Counted from the first letter of the stretch, positions 1 through 6,215 are shown. The stretch: 12,574 bases of DNA from an uncultured Thermoguttaceae bacterium (GCA_934725735.1 CAKVCP010000059.1:1-12574); one strand, 5' to 3'. Notes: generated by a model not told the origin, from the letters alone. Numbers and translations are program-made.

Positions 1-2
1 GT

Positions 3-800
3 CTTCACGGGGGGGCGCCCTTCCGAGATAGATTCCGGAATATTTCGTTGTTCGCGTTGGACGACCTTCATTTTCTTGAAGGGAAGAAGTCGACGCAAAC
101 GGAATTGGTTTACGTTCTCGACTTCCTCAAGCGCAATAACGTCCAAGTCGTCCTAATGGGAAATCGTCCTCTTGTCGATTTGCCGGATCTTCGCGAAGAA
201 CTCGTAACGCGCGTGCAATCGGGTCTTTACGCGGAGATCGGAGCGCCGGAAAGAGAGACGCTTGCCGCGATCCTTCGCCAGATGGCGATCGAACGTAAGT
301 TGATCGTTCCCGACGAAGTCTGCCGGTACGTAGTCTCGCGTTTTGCGACGCACGCGCGCGAAATCTCCGGCGCGCTCAATCGTCTCTACGCGATGCATCT
401 CGCCACAGGCGAGCCGATCACGCTCGACTTCGCGCAAAACGCGCTTGCGGATCTGGCGACCGTCGCGTACCGCAATATTCGTCTCAACGACGTCGAACGC
501 GCCGTTCAAGAGGTCTTCGAGCTGGAGCCTAACTCGCTGAAGTCCCCGTCGCGCGCGAAGAAATACGCCGATCCGCGCGCCATCGCGATGTGGTTGGCGC
601 GCAAACACACTCGCGCCGCTCTTGCGGAAATTGGCGACTACTTTGGCGGACGACGCCACACCGCCGTTCTCGCCGCCCAGAGAAAGGTCGACGGCTGGCT
701 CAAGGATCACGAAAGCGTCGCGGGGGGCAACGCCTCATATATCGCCGTCTCGGACGCCGTGAAGACCCTGGAGCGCACGTTAAGTCAGCCGAGGGGATGA
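3..800 (+). CDS. dnaA: Chromosomal replication initiator protein DnaA, 3' part (5' end outside window)
   Basis: DnaA is the AAA+ ATPase that binds DnaA boxes and melts the replication origin. The frame is open to the window edge, and the codons before the first possible start (TTG at 48) already match the family (FRDRFRN just before the Walker B strand), so the gene starts upstream and about 266 residues are visible. Walker B is LFALDDLHFLEGK (residues 15-27 of the visible part). Sensor 1 follows around VVLMGNR, the arginine-finger box is LVTRVQSGL, and sensor 2 lies in HAREISGALNRLYA. Domain IV (about residues 160-245) carries the helix-turn-helix signature ending in GGRRHTAV (215-222). Most bacteria have GGRDHTTV here, so an Asp that contacts DNA in E. 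coli is Arg. Domain IV rules out an Hda-type paralogue. No dnaN follows; the next gene is convergent. Confidence 0.93.
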   Translation, partial: LHGGAPFRDRFRNISLFALDDLHFLEGKKSTQTELVYVLDFLKRNNVQVVLMGNRPLVDLPDLREELVTRVQSGLYAEIGAPERETLAAILRQMAIERKLIVPDEVCRYVVSRFATHAREISGALNRLYAMHLATGEPITLDFAQNALADLATVAYRNIRLNDVERAVQEVFELEPNSLKSPSRAKKYADPRAIAMWLARKHTRAALAEIGDYFGGRRHTAVLAAQRKVDGWLKDHESVAGGNASYIAVSDAVKTLERTLSQPRG

Positions 801-825
801 CGCGCTATCCGTTCGTCGAATAGAA

Positions 826-937
826 ATAAAAACGCGCCCTGTAATACAGCGGCGCTTTTTTTATTCGCCGACGCGGCGGAATGTAAAAAAACTAAAAACG
901 CAAAGATATTTGTCTTTCAAACAATCAGGCCATCTGT
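826..937 (-). ncRNA. Candidate small RNA between the orphan promoter and the dnaA terminator
   Basis: This is inferred, not recognised as any known family. A transcript from the promoter at 944-971 would run about 110 nt to the dnaA terminator hairpin, which has a T run on this strand too. An earlier stop is possible: AAAGA and TCTTT form a weak hairpin (918-903) followed by TTTTTAGTTTTTTT. The RNA would have an AT-rich 5' half and a hairpin (CGCCG-CGT-CGGCG, minus strand) before the terminator. The only ATG near its start is followed two codons later by a stop, so a peptide is unlikely. Confidence 0.3.
834..862 (+). terminator. Terminator of dnaA, probably bidirectional
   Basis: A hairpin starts 33 bases after the dnaA stop: GCGCC plus CTGT pairs with ACAG plus GGCGC, with one bulged C and the loop AAT. 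A run of seven T follows. On the minus strand the same hairpin is followed by G and then TTTTTATTT (832-824), so it could also stop transcription coming from the right. Confidence 0.8.
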
Positions 938-943
938 CCGCCA

Positions 944-971
944 ATTGTACTTATCTCTCTCCTCTTGTCAA
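944..971 (-). promoter_or_regulatory. Orphan sigma70-type promoter reading leftward
   Basis: On the minus strand a perfect TTGACA (971-966) is followed after 16 bp by TACAAT (949-944, five of six bases of TATAAT). Transcription would start near 937 and run toward the 3' end of dnaA. No coding sequence lies downstream on that strand before the dnaA terminator hairpin. A near-repeat of the DNA around the -35 box lies 20 bp upstream, which could be an operator. This is a sequence match only, but it is one of the two best promoter matches in the window. Confidence 0.55.
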
Positions 972-1003
972 GAAAATAGTTCTTTTATCAAGAAAAAAAT
1001 TCT
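968..1003. repeat. Two direct copies of TCAAGAAAA-N3-TTCT, 20 bp apart
   Basis: The copies are at 968-983 and 988-1003. Each contains a short inverted repeat (AAGAA/TTCTT in the first, AGAA/TTCT in the second). The first copy overlaps the -35 box of the leftward promoter and the second lies about two helical turns upstream, which is the usual layout of an operator bound by two dimers. This is suggestive only, because the DNA is AT-rich. Confidence 0.45.
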
Positions 1004-1111
1004 CATCAGACAACTTTTGTGTCAAATACTAGCGTCTATATGAATTATAAGAGCCAGTTTCTACCGAATATTCTTTCCTTTCACCAACGCGGAGAGGCTT
1101 TCGCAAGAAAT

Positions 1112-1142
1112 AAAAAAAGCGCGAAGCGTTAAGGCTCCGCGC
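1112..1142 (-). terminator. Terminator of the beta-propeller gene
   Basis: On the minus strand, 21 bases after the stop codon, a hairpin GCGCG-x-AGC / GCT-x-CGCGC with one A/C mismatch and a six-base loop is followed by seven T (1118-1112). Confidence 0.75.
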
Positions 1143-1163
1143 CATTTCTAAAAGGGACTTCTA

Positions 1164-2918
1164 TTACAGGAAGGGATCTTCTTCGTCGTCAGCGCCGCCA
1201 AAGGGGTCGTTCGAAGAATCGGCGTCGGCGTCATCTGCGGGAGCGCCAAACGGATCTTCTTCGTCGTCAGCGCCGCCGAACGGGTCGTTCGAAGAACCGG
1301 CGCCGGCGTTATCTGCGGGAGCGCCAAAGGGATCGTCGTCCGCGGGCGCTCCGTCAGGGGTCGCCGCGCCGGCGCCAGAACCAGCCGCGCCGGGAGCGGC
1401 CCTTCCGGCGGGAGTCGCGGGGGCGTTCGCCTTCGATTTAGACGCGCCGCTTTGCGATTTCAGATCGGTCTTGTTGAGTTCCGCTAAGATGCGGTCGTGA
1501 ATCTGTTGGCACGATTCGCGGTGAACGACGGGAGTTTCCTGACGAATCTCGCGAAGGCATTGAACGAGGCCGTCGGCGGTCACGAGATAAACGCGGTCGT
1601 TCCATTCGTTGAAGACTTGGAATTTCGGCGCGTTCACGTCGAGCGTCGCCACGCGGCGCCCAGAGGAACGATCGATCGCGGCAAGACGATCGCGATCGTC
1701 GATCACATAGAGGCACGACGCGGAGGACGCGACCGTTCTCTTGATTCCCGTCGCCTTCCAGACCTCTTTACCGTCGCGAAGCGCAACGGCGAAGTAGTCT
1801 CCGTTATAGGTCGGAATGAACGCAAAGTCGCCGAACGCGGAAATCCGCTCGTTCACCGACGTGTCCGTCAAATACGTCCAGCGCAACTGCCCGGCGACGT
1901 CGTTCAACGCGTAGATGTGACCCGAACGCGAACCGATGATATACATCCCGCCGCGACGACGATCCGCCGCAACGCGCATATTCTGCTCGCTCTTGTCCTC
2001 CGGAACAAAGAAGGGAGTCGCCGAAAGGTCGGAACTCGGAACCTGCGCCTTGTTGCCAAGACGACGCTCGTCGATGAAAGAAAAGCTCGATCGCGCCGTC
2101 AACTTATATAACAGCTTGAAGGGCACGTCCCCCTCGTTGCGCACATAATTGCTCAAAAGAAGCGCGCCTTCGTCCGTCGTCCAGCCCAATACGTCTTGAG
2201 GATACGTCTGCGTTCCTATCACAGGCGCCATAAACGCGATTCCGAACGTCGCGGTCTGGAACGGCTGCATTTCATTCAACGGCTTAATCATGTAACGTTC
2301 TTTCGAAGCGCGCTTCGTTTCGTCAAATTTCGCCAAAAACTCCGGTCCCGCCGTCTTGTTGTCTTCGATCTGCGCCTTCATCAACGCGACCGTCTTGTCT
2401 TGCGTAAGGAGCTCGTTCTTATCCTTCTCGATCGGATAAGAAAGAATCTTGCGCGAGAAGATCGGAATGAAACAGTTGCGATCGCTCAGCGAAGGGCCCG
2501 AAGACGGCTGACCTGGAAGCTCCGAACGATCGAGAACCTTCCCAGAGGAACGTTCGTAAATCGTCAGCGTCGTCCCGCAGACCGCCGCGACGACTTCGCT
2601 ATTCACCGCGGGAGGAAGAAGATACTCGTCTCCTACGTTCACTACCCAGAGCGTATTCCCCGTCTCTGCGTCGAAAGCCTGCAAATAGCCGTCCGTCGTC
2701 GTCACTAAAAGGAGCCCGTCCTGCATCGTCGCGCTCGAGACTTCATCGATTTCATTATTCAAAGTCGCTTGCGCATACCACGCGCGCGTCAATCCCGCGG
2801 CGTTCGCTTCCTTTTCGGGTATCAGGCGCGACGGCGCGACGCCCTGTGCAAACGCGCTCGACGACGCGATCGCGCACATAATGAGAATGACTGCCGTCTG
2901 AATGAAAAGTCGCTTCAT
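1164..2918 (-). CDS. Exported PQQ-like beta-propeller protein with acidic DPFG-repeat tail
   Basis: The product has 584 residues. The N-terminus is a signal peptide: KR, a hydrophobic run at residues 4-18, and a probable cleavage after AFA (24|25). Blade-like PQQ/WD motifs are visible at about 65-165 (DGYLQAFDAETGNTLW) and 320-460 (GHIYALNDVAGQLRW, then DGKEVW and RLAAIDRSSGRRVATLD). They match the repeats of outer-membrane and periplasmic PQQ-like propellers. The middle (165-320) is less regular. From about 480 the chain is low in complexity: an Ala/Pro/Gly linker, then two 26-residue acidic repeats, each with two DPFG motifs, ending in DPFL. No cofactor-binding or catalytic residues could be identified, so a role in binding or in cell-surface assembly is a guess. 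The start is supported by AAGGGG at 2932-2927, eight bases upstream. The gene stands alone, with its own terminator. Confidence 0.85.
   Translation of the reverse strand: MKRLFIQTAVILIMCAIASSSAFAQGVAPSRLIPEKEANAAGLTRAWYAQATLNNEIDEVSSATMQDGLLLVTTTDGYLQAFDAETGNTLWVVNVGDEYLLPPAVNSEVVAAVCGTTLTIYERSSGKVLDRSELPGQPSSGPSLSDRNCFIPIFSRKILSYPIEKDKNELLTQDKTVALMKAQIEDNKTAGPEFLAKFDETKRASKERYMIKPLNEMQPFQTATFGIAFMAPVIGTQTYPQDVLGWTTDEGALLLSNYVRNEGDVPFKLLYKLTARSSFSFIDERRLGNKAQVPSSDLSATPFFVPEDKSEQNMRVAADRRRGGMYIIGSRSGHIYALNDVAGQLRWTYLTDTSVNERISAFGDFAFIPTYNGDYFAVALRDGKEVWKATGIKRTVASSASCLYVIDDRDRLAAIDRSSGRRVATLDVNAPKFQVFNEWNDRVYLVTADGLVQCLREIRQETPVVHRESCQQIHDRILAELNKTDLKSQSGASKSKANAPATPAGRAAPGAAGSGAGAATPDGAPADDDPFGAPADNAGAGSSNDPFGGADDEEDPFGAPADDADADSSNDPFGGADDEEDPFL
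1173..1328 (-). repeat. Tandem repeat, two 78-bp units, encoding the acidic DPFG tail
   Basis: Units 1173-1250 and 1251-1328 match at 72 of 78 positions by my count. They encode two 26-residue copies (DPFGAPAD, then six variable residues, then NDPFGGADDEE). Frame is kept, so copy number can change without breaking the gene. A partial third copy (GGGATCG at 1329) and the final DPFL flank the array. Confidence 0.9.
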
Positions 2919-3371
2919 ACGAGAAACCCCTTCGAGTTGGCTACGACGCCGCAGAACGCGCGTTCACGCTCTGACGTACCGGTTCAATTATCCAAAGGGA
3001 CGCGCTCTCTCGACGCCCCTTCGGAAAGTTTCGTAATTATCCTCTTTATCATAATCCCCCGCGCAATAAATTGGAACTATCGCGACTAATTTTTTTCTTA
3101 AAATTTCTCGGCTTTAGGCGATTTAGGCGGTTTAATCGATTCTATCGGTTGTTTATTTCGAGCGCGCGCCCAATCTTCCTACATTCTCCAACAAACTCTC
3201 TTATACGCGCAAACCGTTCAACCGGAAAAACCCGTTTTTGATCGCTTTTTCTTCCTTCCGAACATTCGATTCGCCGATTCTTGTCCAAGCCTCGGAAATC
3301 GAGGTCGACGCGCGTCAGATCGGAAGACGCGCTCGTGTGTCAACGCTTCGCGACGCAGGGACGCTTCGCGT
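2919..3371. other. Divergent intergenic region (453 bp)
   Basis: This gap separates the minus-strand propeller gene from the plus-strand GAF gene and should hold promoters for both. I could not find a convincing -35/-10 pair for either; TATGAT on the minus strand at about 3053-3048 is the best single box. The part from 3040 to 3160 is AT-rich and includes a degenerate 9-bp periodic stretch (3112-3147). The decamer ACGCTTCGCG occurs at 3343-3352 and again at 3361-3370, just before the GAF gene. The reading frame of the GAF gene stays open upstream but has no ATG, GTG or TTG before 3372. Confidence 0.5.
3112..3147. repeat. Degenerate 9-bp tandem array, four units
   Basis: The four 9-mers in a row are CTTTAGGCG, ATTTAGGCG, GTTTAATCG and ATTCTATCG. 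The first two share eight bases and the last two drift. The array lies in the divergent promoter region; its function is unknown. Confidence 0.5.
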
Positions 3372-4388
3372 TTGCTTCGGGATATTCGTTTGGACCTTCT
3401 CCACATGCTTTCCAACCAATACGACGACATGACGATTCGCGACTTTCCTATGCCAAGAGACCTCTTTGATCGGAAGGACGCCCCCGCCGCCGCCTCTTTA
3501 TTCGAGGCGCTGCATATTTTTCGCGACGCCGCGGGGTACGATCTGACTTTCCTTCCGCCGGGGGAAGCTCTCGCTCGTGCGAAGCGCGAAGTCCAAGACG
3601 CCGCCGAAACGCACAGGGACGCGAATCCTTTTAAGAAGGCGGAAATCGTCGATTTGGGCCTCTGTTCCGGTCGTTCCTATGGAGCGCTGCGCCTTGCGCT
3701 CGATCCAAACAGGCTCCCGAAGCTCGATTGGAAGGACGCGGTCGCGTTGGCGAAGGGATTCGCGGAACTTATCGAAGAAAACGCCCTTTGGCGCGGAGAA
3801 TTGGCGCGCAGAGAGGGGCAGCTCGGCGCGAAAGAGGCGCGTCTTTCGCCGGAAGAGACCGCGCAAGATTCGATCGCGGCGCGGTTGCGCGACGTCTTGC
3901 GCACCGGCGCGAGAGCTCTCGGCGCCTTTGACGCCGCGGGAGTCTACTTGCTCGACGAAAACACCCATGAACTCAAGACCCGCGCCGTCTGGGGGTTGCC
4001 CGACGATCGTTATCTTGCGCCCGCTCGACCGTTGCGCGGGGCGCGCGGCGAACTCGAGGCGCTGATGGGGAGCGCCGTCGCGGTCAACGACGATTATCTC
4101 GCGGAAGAATGGCGCGTCCCGGAGACGTTCCCCTGCGCGTTCTGCGCGCCGCTAGTCTCCGAAGAATCCGTTTTGGGCGTCGTCTGGTTCTTTGCGAACA
4201 AACGTCGCGAACTCGGGGAGAGAGAAATGGAAACGCTGCGCCTCGTCTCCGATCGAATCGTCGACGAACTCCAACGCGAAGCGCGTGCGCTCTCAAACCT
4301 TCCGCCGCGCGAAGAAACAGACGTGGAAGCCATTGAGAGGGAGTTGCAAGAATGGGCGCGCGCGCTCCTGAGACCCAAGACGCGCTAA
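3372..4388 (+). CDS. GAF-domain protein, function unknown
   Basis: The product has 338 residues. The C-terminal half (about 165-285) reads as a GAF sensor domain: a helix with RLRDVLRTGARALGAFDAAGVYLLDE, a strand pair ending RAVWGLP, then APLVSEESVLGVVWFFANKRRELGEREMETLRL before the closing helix. GAF domains bind small molecules or act in dimerisation. There is no kinase, cyclase, HD-GYP or DNA-binding domain, so its output must go through a partner. The N-terminal half (about 30-150) is unrecognised, with a helical stretch near 120-160. Start choice is uncertain. TTG at 3372 has AGGGA 10 bases upstream; ATG at 3405, 3429 and 3450 are in frame but have no clear Shine-Dalgarno site. There is no signal peptide or membrane segment, so it is probably cytoplasmic. 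No clear terminator follows. Confidence 0.75.
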   Translation: MLRDIRLDLLHMLSNQYDDMTIRDFPMPRDLFDRKDAPAAASLFEALHIFRDAAGYDLTFLPPGEALARAKREVQDAAETHRDANPFKKAEIVDLGLCSGRSYGALRLALDPNRLPKLDWKDAVALAKGFAELIEENALWRGELARREGQLGAKEARLSPEETAQDSIAARLRDVLRTGARALGAFDAAGVYLLDENTHELKTRAVWGLPDDRYLAPARPLRGARGELEALMGSAVAVNDDYLAEEWRVPETFPCAFCAPLVSEESVLGVVWFFANKRRELGEREMETLRLVSDRIVDELQREARALSNLPPREETDVEAIERELQEWARALLRPKTR

Positions 4389-4470
4389 GAGCAGAAATAG
4401 ACGGTTTTAACGATTATTCTAACAGATAAGAAGAGCGTTGAAAAATTACAAAATTTCTTCTTGCGAGCCC

Positions 4471-4499
4471 TCGACAGGGGCGCGGATATGTTGTATAAT
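4471..4499 (+). promoter_or_regulatory. Strong sigma70-type promoter of rpsR
   Basis: TCGACA (4471-4476, five of six bases of TTGACA) is separated by exactly 17 bp from a perfect TATAAT (4494-4499). Transcription should start near 4506, which leaves a leader of about 204 nt before the rpsR start codon. This fits the high expression expected for a ribosomal protein. Confidence 0.8.
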
Positions 4500-4505
4500 C
4501 CAGCT

Positions 4506-4709
4506 TGTATATTCGACGCCGGTAGATTTCCCCCGAAACGCCGCCGCCTGAGCGCAATCGAAAATGTGATCCTTTCGAGCTCAATAACGCGGGAAATAGA
4601 GCGCCAAAAGGCCGAAGCCGGGAGTCCGGTCGGCAATTTTACACACTATTAAAAGATCATCAGTCGCGTCGACGACGCGGCCCAGTTACTAGGAATACGA
4701 GTATATCCT
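4506..4709 (+). promoter_or_regulatory. Long structured 5' leader of rpsR
   Basis: The transcribed leader is about 204 nt and I see no coding sequence in it. Three inverted repeats stand out. At 4611-4634, GCCGA and CCGG pair with CCGG and TCGGC around the loop GAGT, with a two-base AG bulge. At 4665-4679, CGCGTC pairs with GACGCG, extendable by two pairs. At 4691-4709 a hairpin takes in the probable Shine-Dalgarno bases. In many bacteria the S6:S18 complex binds a hairpin in the rpsF leader. This leader could play that role at rpsR, but I cannot match the motif by eye. Confidence 0.5.
4691..4709 (+). promoter_or_regulatory. Hairpin covering the rpsR ribosome binding site
   Basis: AGGA followed by ATA pairs with TAT and TCCT around the loop CGAG, with one bulged A. 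The hairpin ends at the base before the ATG (4710). AGGA (4691-4694) is the only Shine-Dalgarno-like stretch nearby and lies 15 bases from the start, farther than usual. In the folded form it would be hidden and brought close to the ATG, so the hairpin may control translation. Confidence 0.5.
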
Positions 4710-4994
4710 ATGTCCAAAGCTCCGGCATTTAATAAGAAGAATCGTATCAATCGTAAACGTTCCAAGGCCAAGGTTCACAGCAAGAAACGCGATCCGCTGT
4801 GCCCGAACGGCGAACGTATGCGTCCCGTTTTTGTCGATTTCAAAGACGTCGAACTGCTCAAAAAACTCACCAGCCGCCAGGGTAAGATCATTGGTCGCCG
4901 CAAGACCGGTTGCTCCTCTGTTAGTCAGCATGCCGTTTCCGCCGCGATCAAGCGCGCCCGCTTCATGGCCCTCATGCCCTACGTTGGAGACTGA
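4710..4994 (+). CDS. rpsR: Small ribosomal subunit protein bS18
   Basis: The product is 94 residues, slightly longer than the usual 75-85 because of a Lys/Arg-rich N-terminal extension (residues 1-27). The S18 core is clear: VDFKDVELLKKLTSRQGKI, then GRRKTG, and the hallmark AAIKRARFMALMPYV near the C-terminus. bS18 sits on the platform of the 30S subunit and binds 16S rRNA together with bS6. The early Cys pair seen in some S18 proteins is not complete: one Cys is at PLCPNG and another at TGC. The gene usually lies in an rpsF-ssb-rpsR-rplI operon; here it is alone, with its own promoter and a long leader. The start codon follows the hairpin at 4691-4709. Confidence 0.93.
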   Translation: MSKAPAFNKKNRINRKRSKAKVHSKKRDPLCPNGERMRPVFVDFKDVELLKKLTSRQGKIIGRRKTGCSSVSQHAVSAAIKRARFMALMPYVGD

Positions 4995-5042
4995 GAACTT
5001 CCTGTAAGCGGCCATCGTGCTTGAAGCCACGGCTTTTATTCT

Positions 5043-5097
5043 AGGTTTTGCGCAACTCTCGTCTTCCGGCGAATTTCGCAAAACCTTGTTCATTTTA
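5043..5097 (+). terminator. Long inverted repeat between rpsR and argB, terminator or attenuator
   Basis: AGGTTTTGCG (5043-5052) pairs perfectly over 10 bp with CGCAAAACCT (5077-5086) around a 24-base loop. The T-rich stretch TGTTCATTTT follows. It could end the rpsR transcript or act in the argB leader. A weaker hairpin, AAGC-CACG-GCTT with TTTTATT after it, lies just before (about 5023-5040) and may be the true rpsR terminator. Confidence 0.45.
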
Positions 5098-5142
5098 TAC
5101 CCCCTGCTCTTTCAGCGCCATAAACCATACCAACAACACCCT

Positions 5143-5153
5143 CCCCCCCCCCC
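5143..5153 (+). repeat. Homopolymer run of 11 C upstream of argB
   Basis: Eleven C in a row lie about 80 bases before the argB start and 17 bases before TACAAT (5171-5176), a possible -10 box. The run therefore occupies the place where a -35 box would be, and no TTGACA-like hexamer is present. Such runs are prone to slippage and to sequencing error. Confidence 0.85.
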
Positions 5154-5231
5154 ACGCACTCATTATCAATTACAATACCTTTATTTTATCCGACGCGCCT
5201 CGCGACGCCGGTTTTAAAAGGAGCTCGACGA

Positions 5232-6137
5232 ATGTTTGAAAATAAAGACGCAAGCGAAAAGGCTGACGTCCTGATCGAAGCCATGAAATGGATTCGCGAG
5301 CACCGCGGGAAGATCACGGTGATTAAACTCGGCGGCAGTCTCATGGAAGACGAAGTCGCCATGATGCATCTCATTATCGACCTGGTCTTCATGGAAACCG
5401 TCGGGATGAAGCCCGTCGTCGTTCATGGAGGCGGCTCCGCCATTAGCGAAGCGATGAAGAAAGCCGGGATTCAACCGACCTTCGTCCAAGGACGACGATA
5501 CACCGACGAAGCCACCCTCGGCGTCGTGCGCGAAGTCCTCGCTCGTCAAATCTCCGGCGGCCTCGTCGACCAAATCAAATTCTACGGCGGAGAAGCCGTC
5601 GCGCTCTCCGAACCTTTCGGTTCGAACGTCCTTTATGGCAAAAAAGCGGCGATCAAAGACGACGCCGGCGAAAACGTCAACCTCGGATGGGTCGGCGAAG
5701 TCACGCGCGTCGACGTTAAGAAGATAGAAGAATATTGCGATCAAGGGATCATACCCGTCATTCCTTCCTACACCGTCCTCGAAGGCTCGGAAAACCAAGG
5801 TCTGAACGTCAACGCCGACGTCGCCGCGACCGAAGTCGCCAAGCAGCTCCGCGCTCACAAACTCGTCTTCGTCAGCGAAGTCAACGGCGTGCGCACCGAT
5901 CCGAACGATCCCAACTCGATGATCGATTCTCTGACCGCGGACGAAGCTCGAAAATTGCTCGCTTCCGGCGCTATCGTCGGCGGCATGATCCCCAAAATTC
6001 AATCGTGCCTCAAAACGATTGAACGCGGCGTCGAAAAAATCCACATCATCAACGGAAGACTCCGCCACGCGATCCTGCTCGAAATCTTCACGAGCCAAGG
6101 CGTCGGTACGGAAATCGTCAACGAACGCCGCGCGTGA
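5232..6137 (+). CDS. argB: Acetylglutamate kinase (N-acetyl-L-glutamate 5-phosphotransferase)
   Basis: ArgB phosphorylates N-acetylglutamate with ATP, the second step of arginine synthesis, in the cytoplasm. The product is 301 residues, normal for the family. The amino-acid-kinase fold shows in order: VIKLGGS (30-36, Lys32 and the glycine loop for phosphate), VVVHGGGSAI (62-71, substrate loop), GRRYTDEAT, NVNADVAA (substrate and nucleotide contacts), and GGMIPKIQSC with a Lys in the active site. The first 25 residues form a helix (EKADVLIEAMKWIREH). An N-terminal helix of this type is found in the hexameric, arginine-inhibited members of the family, so feedback inhibition by arginine is likely. 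The start is supported by AAAAGGAG eight bases before the ATG. It is the first gene of an argB-argD-argF operon; argD begins 78 bases after its stop. Confidence 0.95.
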   Translation: MFENKDASEKADVLIEAMKWIREHRGKITVIKLGGSLMEDEVAMMHLIIDLVFMETVGMKPVVVHGGGSAISEAMKKAGIQPTFVQGRRYTDEATLGVVREVLARQISGGLVDQIKFYGGEAVALSEPFGSNVLYGKKAAIKDDAGENVNLGWVGEVTRVDVKKIEEYCDQGIIPVIPSYTVLEGSENQGLNVNADVAATEVAKQLRAHKLVFVSEVNGVRTDPNDPNSMIDSLTADEARKLLASGAIVGGMIPKIQSCLKTIERGVEKIHIINGRLRHAILLEIFTSQGVGTEIVNERRA

Positions 6138-6215
6138 CCCTTCTCCGTCCCGTCTTTTCCACGAAAAAGAAAACTCTAGTCTTTTACGACCTTTTTATAT
6201 TCAAGGCTGCATACT

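Larger units (their letters stand above)
801..1163. other. Convergent intergenic region dnaA / beta-propeller gene
   Basis: This 363-bp gap lies between two genes that point at each other. Each gene has its own hairpin terminator (834-862 for dnaA, 1112-1142 for the minus-strand gene). Between them lie about 250 bp of clearly AT-rich DNA, unlike the rest of the window. That DNA holds a leftward consensus-like promoter and two copies of a 16-bp motif spaced 20 bp apart. I see no convincing coding sequence in it, and no DnaA box closer than 6 of 9 matches. Confidence 0.7.

Noticed and set aside
48..50. TTG at 48 as the start of the first gene
   Set aside because: The codons before it match DnaA and the frame is open to the window edge, so the gene starts upstream.
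153..710. Long minus-strand open frame opposite dnaA
   Set aside because: Shadow of dnaA caused by GC-rich codon use; no family motif and no ribosome binding site.
2874..2876. Cys15 of the propeller protein as a lipobox cysteine
   Set aside because: The residues before it (LIM) do not fit a lipobox, and AFA-Q is a better signal peptidase I site.
3218..3430. 70-codon minus-strand frame overlapping the GAF gene start
   Set aside because: Arg/Ser-rich chance composition like the other shadows; it overlaps the GAF gene.
4416..4450. TTTTCA-N17-TAGAAT promoter on the minus strand after the GAF gene
   Set aside because: The -35 box is weak and the DNA is AT-rich; no gene or terminator supports a transcript.
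4461..4652. 63-codon frame in the rpsR leader
   Set aside because: It starts before the predicted transcription start and has no Shine-Dalgarno site or similarity.
5214..6098. 294-codon minus-strand frame opposite argB
   Set aside because: Antisense shadow of a clear argB; composition is low in complexity, with no recognisable domain.
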